A DNA stretch of 64,000 bases from Schizophyllum amplum (GCA_007026445.1 VDMD01000006.1:868001-932000); one strand, 5' to 3'. Positions 34,249 to 47,093 are shown, numbered from the stretch's first letter. Numbers and translations: made by a program. Notes: generated by a model not told the origin, from the letters alone.

Positions 34249-35624
34249 CTAGTACCTAGGGCGTTTAGCATCCCTGTCGTCGAACCCACCGGGCGCCTCG
34301 CGCTTGAACCCTCCTCCACCAAAGCCACCACCAGGTGGTCCGTAGCCACCGGGCGCGCCACCATTGGGCGGGGCGTACCCACCTCCACCACCGAAGCCGC
34401 CACCTGGGGGACCGCCGCCATAACCAGCGGGAGGTCCGTTGGACGGAGGGCCGCCAAAGCCGTCAGGGGGTCCACCGAACCCACCTCCGCCGCCGTATCC
34501 AATTCCACCACCACGACCGCCGCTGCTGATGTTAGCTTGGGGTTGGGTCGGCGAAACTGGAGGAACATACCGGAAGCCGCCGTCATCTCGTCCTCGGAAT
34601 CCGCCACGACCTCCGCCACCGCCGCGTCCACCGTAGCCGCTGTCGCTTGAGCGTGGCGGGCCGTCGTCTCTGAAACCACCACCACCACCTCCGCCTCGGA
34701 ACCCGCCACCGCCACCACCCCGGCCACGGAACCCGCCTCTGTCGCCGCCTCCCCTGAAGGAGCCGCCGCCTCCGCCAAAGCCTCCACGGAAGCCCCCACG
34801 AGCGGGCGGAGCGAACACTGGTGCTGCGACTTCAACTTTCTTAGGACGCCCGCCGAGACCGCCACCAAGGCGTCGAGGTTTCCAGCCGCGTACTGTGCGA
34901 CCACGCTCGACGTCAACGAGGATACGCTTGCCCATGATGACAAGTCCGTCGGATTCCTTGTAGGCGGCTAAAGACAGAGTCAGTATGCGAAAAGCTGAAC
35001 AAGGAAGCAAGGATGTACTTTTCATGTCGCGTTCACGTTCGTAAACAACGAAGGCGTATCCTCGACTCCTGCCCTGCTTGTCGCGAACTATCCTGACGCG
35101 CTCAATCATGCCGTAGCTTTCGAATTCGCGTCGGAGATCGCTTTCAGTTGCATTTTTGTGCTGTGGGAGGTTCGTCAGTACGTGCATTGAGGGGCAAAGA
35201 GGTCTGCTTACCAGGCGGGAGATGAAAAGAGTCTTGTACGGGTCTCCAACGGCCTCCGGGTCGTCGGCAGGTTTGTCTATGATAAGATTAGCATAGAGTC
35301 CTATGCGGAGAGTGTGGTGCACGCACAGGTATCCTTTGCGCGCTTGAAGTCCTCCGTCTTCTTCTTCTTGCGCTCCTCTCTCCGTATTTGCCGCTTGACC
35401 TCTTCGGCGAGAGTAAAGTTGGGCTCCTCTCCCTCCTCCATGTTCTCGTCGTGCGGCTTCTCGGCTTCCTCCACCCTCAGGCGCTGGAGAATTTCGGCAA
35501 CGCCATGGACATTTTTGGGCCGGATGCGGTCAATGTCCCTGTCGAGCGGACGGTGGTAGGGGAGCGGCGGGCGCGGAGAAAAAAGCTTGAGGAGATTCGG
35601 GGGCAAGAGATGGGTGCCGGGCAT
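34249..35624 (-). CDS. SNP1: U1 snRNP 70 kDa protein (U1-70K)
   Basis: Binds stem-loop I of U1 snRNA through its RRM and acts in 5-prime splice site recognition. The start is ATG 35624-35622. The N-terminal U1snRNP70 region reads [20 protein letters not shown] and continues through a basic helix ([20 protein letters not shown]). The RRM is assembled across introns: KTLFISRL (RNP2), [38 protein letters not shown] (RNP1) and [20 protein letters not shown], the last being the family signature just after the RRM. The C-terminal third is a long Gly-rich RGG/FGG tail rather than the RS/RD tail of animal U1-70K. It ends DRDAKRPRY. Head-to-head with the JJJ1-like gene. Confidence 0.93.
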
Positions 35625-35737
35625 GGCTGGTCGGTGTCGGCGGCGTCGTCGCGCTCGGTGTCAGCGGGAACGTCGTCGAAGTTGGTCGCAAGTCGGGGCT
35701 GTTGACGGTTTCCCACGCTCATTCTTCTCCTTCCGTC

Positions 35738-37820
35738 ATGGGCGCGCAGGGGAGCAAGAGTCAAAGCGGCGCCGGCGCGGACGCGGACGCCGTCGACTAT
35801 TACGAGCTCCTCGAGGTCGATGAGAACGCGACCCAGGACGAGATCAAGGTGTGTCATAAATATGTAGAGAGAAGAACGCGAGGCGCTGACTGCAAGATCG
35901 CAGAAATCGTTTCGAAAGCTCGCGCTGATCCATCATCCCGACAAGAACCCGGACGAGTAAGTCGAGCGTCAAGCACCAGAATATTTACCAATTGCTTCAG
36001 TCCTGAGGGAGCGACGAAGCGTTTTGCTGCACTACAACAAGCATACGAAGTGAGCAAATCAACTAGTTGTGCAAGATTGCATGGACTAACACCCGATCAG
36101 GTGCTGAGTGATGAGCAGGTATGCCTTCCCTCAGGTCGTCGAAGCTGCCACCGAATCCCCTCCGTAAAGTAGGAAAGAGCGTGGTACGACTCTCACAAAG
36201 CCTCGCTCGCCCCCGAGCCCGACGCCGAGACGGTCTTCGATGATATACGCAAGGGCGCGCCACCCTCCAAAGCCAGAGATCGGGGACTGACCGTACGCCA
36301 TCTCGCACGGTTTTTCGATACGACATCCTGGTCTGGCTTCGATGACGATGACGGGAACGTATGTCGATCACGCATATACGCCCTATCTGTTTTGTTTAAT
36401 TATCCGCCCAGAGTTTCTACACCATCTACCGCAATCTCTTTACCCGCCTCGCGGCTGAGGAGGCGATGTTTGAGCCCGATATCACGCATCCGTCATTCGG
36501 CTATTCTACAACTCCTTGGGTCGCGCCGAAGGCAAGCGGTACAGAGGATGCGCGCTCATTCTACACTGCTTGGATAAACTTCTCCACCGCAAAAGACTTC
36601 GCTTGGCGAGACGCCTGGGATTTGCGTGAGGCACCCGATAGGCGAATACGCAGGTGATATGTCTTGCTACTGTCCGTCATGCATATGCTCATGATCCCAC
36701 AGACTAATGGAGAAGGAGAACAAAAAGTCTCGCGACGATGGCCGGCGCGACTACAACGACACCATACGCGTGCGTACATTGCGCGCTGTTTCCACTGCCT
36801 AGCACTCATGTCTCACAGCAACTCGCAAAATTCCTGCGAAAGCGCGACCCTCGCTACAAAATCTACCAGACCGCGCAAGCCAATGCGCCCACCGCGAAAA
36901 CGGGCTCTGCTGCCACCACGCGCACAGCGGACGCCGCTGCCGCGTACGTCGAGCAGGAATGGCAAAAGGTCGGCAACGGCGACACGCACGCCGATCTGGA
37001 GTGGGCCTTCGCAGAAGGCGAGGACCCGGAGGAGTGGGAATGCGTGGCGTGCGGGAAGAGCTTTCGCAGCGAGGCCGCGTGGGATAGCCACGAGCGTTCG
37101 CGGAAGCATATGGTGCAGGTCGAGCGCCTGCGGATGGAGATGGAGGCGGAGGACGAGGCGCTGCAGTTCGAGGAGGGCGACTTGGAGGCAGAGGAGGTGG
37201 GCGAGGTGGGCGAGGAAGCGCAGCAGGAGATTCCGGACGGCGAGCTGGAACACGATGTTGCAGACGCACCCCCGCGAACCCCGTCACCGACACCCTCAGC
37301 GGATGGACATGCAGAGGAGGGCCCTGCCTCGCCGCCCCCCGAGGGCAATGAAGCGGCCGAGGAAGTCGCAACTGCGTCGGGCCGGAAGAAGAAGAAACAG
37401 GTTAAGGCTCCCCTGGAGCGCGAGCGCGTATCAAAGACCGAGCGCAAGCGGCGCGAGGTGCCCGATTTTGTGTCGGGAGAGACGCCGCTGCAGTCCGACG
37501 GCGAGGCGAATGGTGATGGTCCTGCTGCGCTGACCAAGCGCGAGAAGCGGCGCGCGAAGCAGGCGAAGAAAACAGAGGAAGGCGAGACAGGGACGATGCA
37601 GGTGCGACTTCTTGCCTCTTTCCGTTCATCAGTGCGCGTAGGCTGATCGACGCCGGTGTAGACGAAATGCAATGTATGTGAGGAGACCTTTTCCAGCAAA
37701 ACGAAGCTCTTTGCGCATATCAGTTTGACGGGGCATGCCCTTGCGACGCCCGAGGCTGGTGGGGGCAAGGCAGCGACGGGAGTTGGGAAGGGGAAGAAGG
37801 GGAAGAAAGCCGGACGATGA
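35738..37820 (+). CDS. JJJ1: J-domain co-chaperone with C2H2 zinc fingers, JJJ1/DNAJC21-like
   Basis: Predicted cytosolic Hsp40 that stimulates Hsp70 in late 60S ribosome maturation, as known for yeast Jjj1. The start is the ATG at 35738. The J-domain is split by introns: VDYYELLEVDENATQDEIK, then KSFRKLALIHHPDKNPDE with the HPD motif intact, then GATKRFAALQQAYEVLSDEQ. The linker has SFYTIYRNLFTRLAAEEAMF and the sequence RRDYNDTIRQLAKFLRKRDP. The first zinc finger is WECVACGKSFRSEAAWDSHE with a following RSRKH. An acidic stretch precedes a Lys-rich region, and the C-terminal finger CNVCEETFSSKTKLFAHISL with following TGH is in the last exon. It ends at TGA 37818-37820. About seven introns, including two very small exons. 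All expected domains are present in family order. Confidence 0.92.
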
Positions 37821-37962
37821 TGCAGAAGCTGCAACCGACCCTTGGCAAGCAAGTCTTGTAGACTGTGTTTTCACAATGTGACTAGACGGGTATACCTTGT
37901 CACATATCACATACATACCATATAGTACAACATGCAATAATCCATGTACAGGCCTTCAATCA

Positions 37963-39916
37963 TCACTTGAGATATTGGACGCGGAATCGCGGCATCGATT
38001 GCGTAGTCCCGAAATCGTCTCCGTACGTGAGAGGCATGCGCGCCTGCAGACCAACCTCCTTGAGGTTGAGGAATATCTTGGAGGACTGCAAACCTCATAT
38101 TGAGCGGGGAGCTCCATTCCTAAGCAGCACGCGCTCACCGTCACGCCGTATGTCGCCACGAGCCATCTTCCCGACAGGTCAGCATTTAGGAGCAGAAGTG
38201 CGTGATATGAAGAAAACTTACGGACTCCCGACTTGTACGTACGCCGAGTGAGAGAAGTTCAGGACGAGGTTCATCAGAATGCACGCAAACGCCCTTGACG
38301 TCGAACGTTAGCTACACGATTTGCCAAGCAGTCACGCGTGGACTCACAGCACAAAATACATTGACGCATCCCGTACGCAGGTGTACAGCGCCGGCGCAAC
38401 CTTCGGATTGCGCATTAAAGTGTACAACGGGAACCGCGCGCGCGACACCATGATCTCCCTCAAATAAGCCGATGTCTATAGCTCATTAGCACATAGCGAC
38501 ACCCAAGCTCCGGCACAAACCTTGAGCATCACCAGCGCGAAGTAGACGCCTGTATGAAGAATCGATCAGCTTGCGCGTGCACCTTCTCACAGATACGGGA
38601 CGCACAAACAACGATCATGCTGGTACACCTATGGCCGGCTCTGAGTGCCAAGAGAGTAGAAGGCAAGCAACCCTACGCACCACATGGCGATGTTCACGTC
38701 GGACATGTTACTCGCCTTTGCAGTACAGTCCAACACTCCCTCAGAACCCAGTAGCCCTTGCGATCCGCCCGTAAGCGTGATACAGGTCGTGATTATACCG
38801 ACCTGCGAGCTGATAAGCGCGTACACGGGCTGGGTAAAGAAGGACTGCTCACCACGGCCTCGGCTATGGAAAATGAGACGAAGCGTCAGTCGCGCGACGA
38901 TGCGCGGGAGTACGTATGCACACACAGAGGAAGAGGGATACGGTAAAGGACATCACTGAGATCACCATCAATGAAGGAGGAAGGCCATGGACCAAGAAAT
39001 CTTACATTTCCTGCTCCAGCCATACAGCGCGTTGATTCGAAGAAGAACCAAGGCCTCGCCAACGGTGATAGACAAGATCTGAGTCCTAGAGGACCGTGAG
39101 CAACTGCGCTTCCGGATACGAAACAAAACCTCACATTCCCATGTACCATCGATAGGATAGGTTCCTGGTCACCCACGGTTGAGCACGAATACAGCGATGA
39201 CATGCTGGTAGGGACCTACTTCTATATAGAATCACGAGGTCAGCGTAGCGGTCAGATGGACGTTCGAAGCTTCTTCACCTTCGCGTCCGCCAGGCAATGC
39301 TGAATGCCGCAGGTCAGATGTATAGTGAAGGTCATGAACTCGAACGCACGGAGAGCAGTTGTTCGTCCACGTCCATGTCCGCGATGAGCTGAAAGTCGAG
39401 CTTGTACACTGTGTATGAAGGTCAAGGACGTGCCGTGTGAAGAATGATTGCGACTTGCAAGAATGATGGAAGTAATACCTGTCTCTCCGAGTCAGTGATA
39501 AGATAAGTGCCAGGTGGACAAGACTCACACCATTGCACCGATGGTGTGGTATCTTATGAAAATGTAGAGGATCTTGGCCACTGAGCCGCCCCCTTCTCTA
39601 TGGATCGACCGTCAGTACGATGCAGATGTCGCTATGAGGGAGCGGCTTACTGCCACACAGCCCTGACCTGACCGATGAGCATATCAGCACGATCTCATCG
39701 CGGCGGACAGCACATTCACCTCGCGGTCGAGGCTGATGAGCCAGTCCCAGATAACCCAGACCATACACGCAGCTACCACAGAGACGAGTCAGGTAACTGT
39801 CGAACAGAGATGAATGCGCACATACTCGCCGTCCCGCGAAAGGCGTCTACAGGGAGGACATCTTCACCAGGCCGCGGCAGGTGTGGGACCGACGAGAGCG
39901 GCACCGTGCCGTCCAT
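37963..39916 (-). CDS. DUF6533-type multi-pass membrane protein of basidiomycetes
   Basis: A seven-helix-like membrane protein of a family expanded in basidiomycetes; its role is not known. The start is ATG 39916-39914. Many short exons join in frame: ACMVWVIWDWLISLDREV, AVWQEGGGSVAKILYIFIRY (the family signature of conserved Trp and Arg-Tyr), QILSITVGEALVLLRINALY, FFTQPVYALISSQVGIITTC, VYFALVMLK, TSAYLREIMVSRARFPLYTL, ILMNLVLNFSHSAYVQVGSP, and a last exon with KIFLNLKEVGLQARM ending at TGA 37965-37963. The middle exons around 39150-39460 are uncertain. A TATA box lies about 70 bp upstream. Convergent with the JJJ1-like gene, with 142 bp between stop codons. Confidence 0.75.
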
Positions 39917-39984
39917 GACGGTGGCCGAAAGCGAAAGGAGGGATGCAGTGCGCGGGAAGCAAGCTGCTGTTCACCGCTACGCGC

Positions 39985-39993
39985 ATATATAAG
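39985..39993 (-). promoter_or_regulatory. TATA-like box of the DUF6533 gene
   Basis: The minus strand reads CTTATATATG about 70 bp upstream of the ATG at 39916. Confidence 0.4.
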
Positions 39994-41695
39994 CGGAATC
40001 CCCGGTGTGTGCCAGGGCCTCAATTGCAGCGCCGATTTTCCGTTACGCTGTGGGGCGGGGTGAAGGCGGCGAGGGATTGCATGCGGTCAGTTGGCGAAGA
40101 AGTCGAGCCTGAGAAAGGCGGCGCCGAAGTATCCAGTCGTGATGCGCCGAAGGGGACCCGTGGCGTATAGTACGGCGTGGTCAGGTGTGAGATACGAAGA
40201 TTTGTCGATAGTCACAGCAGTGAGCAAAGCATTCTCAAGCGGGTTCTTTGCAAGGGCATCAGAATCCCTGCAGTCCGAGAAGCAGAGTTGCCACTCGCGA
40301 ATGGTAGGGTTTTGCAGATGCTGAGGGCGACCATCCGAGAGCGTGCGCTGAATTGTCGGGGATACATTGCATCTGTATGGATGCACATCGTGCAAAGGGC
40401 TTCCCTAAAGAGGGGCGACATAGAACCTTTTCGCGTGAGAGTCCGTGCGTGCGCGTTAAATGGCGATTATGCTGCCCAATTGCTACCACTGTCCGAGGCG
40501 TCGGACGAAGAAGGTTTGTGTATAGGTCGATAAAACCACTGCTTGCTAGTCGTGCGATAACGAATAAGAGCTGTCAGCGGACGTTTCCTAGAGCTTGTCC
40601 AAGCTCGCCTGGTGACTGTGAAAACCGCATGCATCGAGGCTCACTGCATCGTTGATCTGAGGGTAGGATACTATCACTAGAAAGCTCCGGCTACGCCGGT
40701 CTTTAACCTGGCATTCAAGACCCTGGGACAGTGGCTGGAGAGATGGCGGTGGAGGGGCTTGGGAAGGGCAGGTGGTGGGCAAGCGTGCGCGGCACTGCGC
40801 GCGCGCGTGGACGAGCTTGATTCGAGGTGGCGTTGGCAAGTCGAGTCCTCTCGAGTCTGGATTCGTGGTCCTTGCTTGACTTCTGTTGCACAAGAGCGTT
40901 GCACTGATTGCTACGTTATTGGTACAGTTTTGATGTCTTCAATATGGCTGTCGAGAAACCTTACATTGAGTTGCAAGGCAAGGTAACAAGGTCAGATGCC
41001 CGCCACCGCGACACGAGCCATCATAGATATCGTACTCCGAGTCGGAAGTCCCCTGGGATGCAACCTCTGCAGGTCCAAATTCCCAAACTTCATCTGGGCC
41101 GTCAGTAGCGACTCGCCCAGTGAGCCAAGAGCAAGGATGAGCATGACATGAAGGCGGGAGCATTCCTTCACATTTTGAGCGATAGTCTAACCTGATTCCA
41201 ATGACGAGTTTGCGACAAGTTGGACAAGGAAGTCTCGATGAAATACTTGAACGGAGTGAAGACACCGTCGCAAGCACGCGCGCCGCCCAGTGACGTGGTT
41301 GCGAGAAGAAGAACTGAAGGCCTTCCAAATGGGGAAACTGTTCATTAATGGCAGTCACGTCACGCGATATTCGGATGCCCGGCACGGTGCACCCGATAGG
41401 TCACACTTTGGGTGGGCGCGCTCAACTCCTTACATGGACAGACCATACGTTTGCTGCAAATAGTACCGGATTACACTATATATATATATATTGTACGAAG
41501 GTACCAAGATACCAAGAGAAATGAGACTTGTAAGGTAGTACTGAATGTGAGAAACCGTCCTTGTAGCAATACTTAAGATGCTCGCGCCTCTCGTCTAGAC
41601 TTGCTGTGTTCGTGATTTCTTGTTGCGTTCCGCTAATCTTCGTTTCATGCCACCAGTCGTCGGCCCATCTCCAGCCCATCTTCGAAGACACCACT
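39994..41695. other. 1.7-kb stretch with no supported gene
   Basis: Several open frames of 60-150 residues occur on both strands, the longest on the minus strand at 41385-40939. None shows a recognisable domain or a consistent exon pattern. The region 40677-40905 is GC-rich and repetitive in character. An AT microsatellite lies at 41477-41492. Confidence 0.4.
41477..41492. repeat. (TA)n microsatellite
   Basis: Uninterrupted TATATATATATATAT run downstream of the CAX gene. Confidence 0.8.
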
Positions 41696-44129
41696 CTATT
41701 CACAGTCGAATAGTTGTGCGAATGAGGTGCCGTTTTGAGGATAGTACCAGAAGGAGAACGCCTGCGGCCAAAGTCAGCACCAGCACAAGCGGTGTTGTGT
41801 CTATCACACGCCAACTCACAATCAGAATGTACGTCCCAAACAGCAGCACGCCGCTCATGTAATGTGTCCGCCCGTCTTCCGTTGCAAATCGCACCAGGAG
41901 AACGGAGAGGAAAAGCGTAACGACCTCGAGGGGATCGAACCTAAATATGATCGTTCGTTCGATTAGCGGGCCGTTTATGCCAAGACAGATCTACCAAGAA
42001 ACTCACAGCAGCGACAGCGGCTTATTGATAATCCACCCAATAAGCACGAGAATAGGGATGACGAAGAGGGTGATCTGCATGCCGCGTTAGCACAATTGCC
42101 CATGGTGAGTCGAAGCAGTGGGGACGCACCTGTATACAAGACCCGACGGAGACTGCGAGCGCGAGGTCTACTTTGTTGCGGTACGCGACGAAGACAGCGG
42201 TGACGTGCTCAGCGGCGTTGCCAACACTATATGTGGGAGGGTGCTATGTTCAATGGAAGGTCGCTCCATAGAAAGTAAGAAAGACGCACATGGCCAACAA
42301 AATAAGACCCAGCCACTCTGTGCTAACGCTCCCCGATTGGCCGATGCCCTCCAGGGAGTCCGTCAGCGCCTCGGCGGTGATATCTGCGGCATGATTAGTG
42401 GTCCGGCTACGCTCGCTGGTCTCCCGCGATACTCACACGTCAACCCCGTAGCGGCAACGAGCGCACATATGGCAACCGTGAGGTTCATCTCGGGTGTCTC
42501 CTTATCCGACTCGCTCTCCTGCGCCTCGACATCCGCGGGTGGGCGCATGCTGCAAACAGGGCGTGAGCTTCCTAGCACGAAGATGGACATCACCGCAGCG
42601 TTTTCGACACCACAGCGCAGGTAAACCATTGCAGAATAGATGGATCACTGACCGTAACTCATCCCGCTTCTCATCCACCTTCGCATTCCGCTCCCTCAGT
42701 GACGGAGCGAGCGGCTCCCGGTTCCCCCGCCCGAGAGCCGCGGCGCTGCCAAAAGCGAGCAAGTTGCCCCCGTAGCCGCTCTGGTTTCCCGAATTCTGTG
42801 CGTTCATCGACCGCGACGCCGCCTGGTTGACCGACCGCGACGTGCCCGGGCGGCGCGGCATGGGGCGCACGATGCCCTGCGCCAGCGCCGCTCGGACGGG
42901 CATCCTCTGCGCAGGTTGCCTCGGCGCCGGCTGCCACTCTGGCGCCTGCCATCGCTCCGCACGGGTTGGTTGGTAGTGGGATGGCTGCGAGCGAGCCTCG
43001 GCACCGCTGCGACGTGTCTCTGTCCGACCGCGACGCGGCTCGACGTTGGTGTGATGCGGTTCGAGGGTGCTGCGATGCGGCTGTGGCTCGATACTACTGC
43101 GACGCGGGTCCGGGCTAGCAGAGCGCGACGACGACGACGAACGCGATGACGATGATGACCGAGACTCATTCGCGGGGTCGTTCTCCGGATTATACAGATA
43201 GGTATGACTGTATAGCTGGAAGACCATATAGCTGATATAGATGGCGATCAGGATGACCGCGCTGCCGCGCGAGATTTGCAGCACCACATCGCGTTCGTGC
43301 GCCTCGTCTGCGACCTGCTCGAGCGCGATGGCGAACGCCGTAGGCATGACGAGCGCGATGACAGCAAGTGTGAGCAGCGAGGTGTTGAGTTGCGCGGCAG
43401 TCTGGCGAAACTCTTGCTCGGAGAAGCGGAGGCCGCCGACGATGAAGGCCATGCCGGTGACCAGGAGGAGGTTGGAGAGGAGTCCGCCGAGGAGGGAGGC
43501 TTGGACGACGCGGATCTCGCATTTCACGAGAAGAAGGATGGCAATGATGAATTCGGTGGCATTGCCAAGGGACGCATTGATCAAGCCTCCTAGAGCATCT
43601 CCGGTGTATAGTGCGACCGTCTCTGTTCCGTGTCCCAGCATGCCGGCTAGAGGGATGATGCCCAGAAGCGCGGTGCCGAAGACGGCCTAATCAGATGAGC
43701 AGAACGTTCTGAGCGACGATATAGGTCACTCACACCATCCGCCTGGTGACTGTAATACAGCGCCCAGGATATAGGGTTAAAGACAAGCAGTACATTGATC
43801 CAGCTGTAGGTGAGGGCCGACTTGATGCTTTCTATGTAGCCTGGCGCCTTGCCGCGCGTGTCCGCTGGGCGGATGAAGAGACTTTTCCTCAACTTGCGCG
43901 AGAATGGGGGAGGGCGTATGATGCGTGGTTGCGCCGCGCTGACAGTGTCTGTCGTAGTGGATATGCCGCTGATGGATTGCGGGGCATTGCTGTCGGGGAC
44001 GATGCTCTGTGGGGAGAAGGGCGCGCCACCGGCATAGTCTTGAAAATCGCGTGCGGTGAGCTCGCCGGTGCTCCTACTCTTGAGATTGACGACTGATGGA
44101 CGAAGGCCTTCAGCGGAGTCGCTTGCCAT
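41696..44129 (-). CDS. CAX-family vacuolar cation (Ca2+)/proton exchanger
   Basis: Predicted to move Ca2+ (or another divalent cation) into the vacuole in exchange for protons. The start is ATG 44129-44127. A basic/serine-rich cytoplasmic N-terminus is followed by the first half of the exchanger: SALTYSWINVLLVFNPISWA, GHGTETVALYTGDALGGLIN and ASLGNATEFIIAILLLVKC, with the c-1 motif GNATE. A long Arg/Ser/Pro-rich cytosolic loop (about 42700-43170) separates the halves and is much larger than in yeast Vcx1. The second half is spread over small exons: EMNLTVAICALVAATGL, ITAEALTDSLEGIGQSGSVS, EWLGLILLAM, VGNAAEHVTAVFVAYRNKVD (c-2 motif GNAAEH), ITLFVIPILVLIGWII and a final exon ending AFSFWYYPQNGTSFAQLFD. 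Both cation-binding motifs are intact. Confidence 0.88.
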
Positions 44130-44516
44130 AAATGTGCGTGTAGGCTGGGTGGCGCGGGTCTGTCAGTGATGTTTGTATTGAGTTCGGCGCGTGCTGGCGC
44201 ACCTTGTGTGTCGTGCTCGCCGTCGTCGTTCTGGCAGTCGTCGCCTCGTTTTGTCTGTTCGTGGTGATGGTCGTAAGCAAAGGGCGAGTACTTGCGACTG
44301 AGACGTCAGTGGTCAGTGTCACGCCCCGCGTCCGACCCCACACCGGCGCACGGCCCGCCACCGGGGGCAAGCCGTGATCGCGCCTTTTGTGGCGAACACC
44401 ACAGCCAAATAGCAACAACGCGCCACGTCTGTATTCCGGAAACCGACAACGCGTATATTTCTCCAAACATCTTTTGACTTAGTTCGTCGTGTCGGTTCTT
44501 CTGGTATCCCTCCAAA

Positions 44517-46375
44517 ATGGGTGGTGGTGAGCGTCGTTGTCGACGACGAGCAGGCCTTTGGTACTGATTCCCCGCAGTCCGCTTTTTATACCTCGTCAGG
44601 CCGTTCCTTCCCTTTCTCCCCGAGGTCTCGTCTCCGGACAGGAAGGTACGTGTCCGTGGACGTGTCGTGCAGGCTCCAGCTCACCCACCCGCTCCCCCAG
44701 ATCCCCTTCAACCAAAAGCTGCTATGGACCGCCGTCACGCTGCTCATCTTCCTCGTCTGCTCCCAAGTCCCGTTGTACGGTATCATGTCCTCTGACTCGT
44801 CCGACCCCCTCTACTGGCTCCGTGTCATCCTCGCGTCCAACCGTGGTACGCTCATGGAACTCGGTATCACCCCCATCGTCACTTCGGGCATGATCATGCA
44901 GCTACTGGCCGGCGCGAACCTTATCGAGGTCGACTTTTCGCTCAAGGAGGACAGGGCGCTCTTCGGTGGTGCTCAGAAGCGTGAGTGTAGACTACCATCA
45001 ACCGGCCCTCACTAACATGCGTCCGCCCCCCAGTGTTTGCGCTGATCATCTCCGTCGGACAAGCGACAGTATACGTCCTGACCGGCCTTTACGGCACCCC
45101 CGCGTCCCTCGGCGCAGGCATCTGTCTTCTGCTCATTATCCAGCTCGTCGCGGCCGCGCTCATCGTCATCCTCCTCGACGAGCTGCTGCAGAAGGGGTAC
45201 GGCCTTGGCTCGGGTATCTCGCTCTTCATCGCGACCAACATCTGCGAGTCCATCGTCTGGAAGGCCTTCTCGCCCACGACCATCAACACCGGGCGCGGGC
45301 CTGAGTTCGAGGGCGCCATCATCGCCTTCTTCCACCTGCTCTTCACCTGGAACGACAAGGGCCGCGCGCTCCGCGAGGCTTTCTGGCGCGAACGGCTCCC
45401 GAACATCATGAACTTGTTCTCGACCATCATAATCTTCGCCGTCGTCATCTACCTCCAGGGCTTCCGCATCGAGATCCCCGTCAAGAGCAACCGCTTCCGC
45501 GGCCAGCGCGGCACGTACCCCGTCAAGCTCTTCTACACCAGCAACATGCCCATCATGCTCGAGAGTGCTCTCACCTCGAACATGTACATCCTCTCGCAAA
45601 TGCTCGCCACGCGCTTCCCTGACAACTTCCTCGTTCGCCTTCTCGGCGTCTGGGAGGTGAGCGCGTCTATCTTCATCTGTCGACACTTGTTTGCTAACTC
45701 GCATTTTCCAGCCCATGGACGATTCCCCCCAGCTCCGCGCCGTGGCCGGCCTGGTGTACTACATCTCCCCGCCGCGTACGCTCTCCGAGGCGTTCACGGA
45801 CCCGATCCACAGCGTCATCTACGTTCTCTTCATTGTCTCCGCCTGCGCGCTCTTCAGCAAGACCTGGATCGAAGTCAGCGGCAGCGGGCCCAGGGACGTC
45901 GCCAGGCAGCTCAAGGACCAGCAAATGGTGCGTGGGCGCTCGTGTACTCATCGTACCGCACTCTTTCCTCTCCACACATCTATCCTCCCCAGTCATAGTT
46001 ATCGCTCATCTGAACCGCTTGCCATTCCTCCACTCACCCTATTCCTTTGGCTCAACCTAACTCACCCCACTTTCAGGTCATGGCCGGCCACCGCGAGGGC
46101 TCAATGTACAAGGAGCTGAAGCGCGTCATCCCGACCGCGGCCGCGTTCGGTGGCGCCATCCTCGGCCTGCTTTCTGTCGCGGCGGACATGATGGGCGCCA
46201 TCGGCAGCGGGACGGGTATTCTGATGGCGGTGACGATCATCTACAGCTGTGAGTATTGGGCTTTTCGTGTTTCCGTTGACGCCTGTGCTGACGATTCTCT
46301 CTTGCAGACTGGGAAATCGGCATGCGCGAGTCCGGCGGGCCGGAGATGGCGGCGCTTGGCGATTTGTTGCAATAG
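44517..46375 (+). CDS. SEC61: Sec61 alpha, pore subunit of the ER protein translocon
   Basis: Forms the ER channel for co- and post-translational import. A 7-nt first coding exon (ATGGGTG at 44517) is joined to the classic N-terminus [20 protein letters not shown]. Then follow [67 protein letters not shown] (plug region), [40 protein letters not shown] and [20 protein letters not shown]. Later exons give [20 protein letters not shown] and [20 protein letters not shown], and the gene ends with [14 protein letters not shown] at TAG 46373-46375. About six introns. Ten membrane segments and the whole family length are present. Divergent from the CAX gene. Confidence 0.96.
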
Positions 46376-47093
46376 GCGCTCGACGGCTCGGTATATAAAG
46401 CAGCTATAGCTGTTGTAATGCGCGCAGCAACATCGTTGGCGGTGCAGCAGCGGCCTCGAGGGTGCGCGGGACACGACACCGGGTGCGAGAGGGTCTGGCG
46501 AATAACGGGAGGGGTGCGAACTGAGGAAGGCACTCTCGCAGCGAAGACGAGTCACGACGACGCCCTTCTTCCCTGGGGACGGTGCCCTTATTATTCCAGG
46601 CCTATGTATACGTTATACGACTGCTGGACTGCCCCCAGGACCTAATGCGCGAGACGTGCCACACTCCTTTCTTTATTGCTGGTCCTCTTCCACTGTTGCT
46701 GGCCCTAGCTTGTCAGGAGAGCGTTGAGTTGTCTAGGGAGACAGGGCTAGCGGGTGCTGTCAGCGTACACGAAACGTTGACAGTGCGCGACGGGCTGACC
46801 TGCAGCTGTGAGTATCGTAAGCGAGTGCTCGATGTAGTTGCTCTACGGCTGCCGATGTGACCTCCAGGCTGACACCCCTGGTGCTGCGTCCGTCCGGAGT
46901 ACGTGTAAGTGCGACAAGTGGTGTGCCAAGCGCGTGGATCGCTGGGCGTGCTCGGCTTTCGTCCGGGATTCGTCCAGCACCGGACGAGCACCTGCCCCTC
47001 TGCCGCGAGTCTGCCCATCTGCCGGGGTGATTTCTGCGGTCGCCGGAGTGATAGCCACCTCGTGGGTCGTGCCTCGTGCGGCCGAGGATTCGA
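46376..47093. other. Intergenic; no gene supported
   Basis: Lies between the Sec61 stop and the CYSTM promoter. Open frames here have no motif. Confidence 0.5.

Noticed and set aside
33849..34943. 364-residue minus-strand frame rich in Val/Ala/Glu
   Set aside because: It is the alternative-frame reading of the GGN-rich U1-70K tail, where Gly codons become Val/Glu/Ala codons; it has no motif and the RRM lies in the other frame.
37963..39916. STE3-type pheromone receptor
   Set aside because: The multi-pass protein has the conserved Trp and Arg-Tyr pattern and C-terminal LNLKE of DUF6533, not STE3 motifs, and no CaaX pheromone precursor was found nearby.
40939..41385. 148-residue minus-strand frame as a gene
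   Set aside because: No recognised domain and no partner exons; it does not begin with a convincing ATG.
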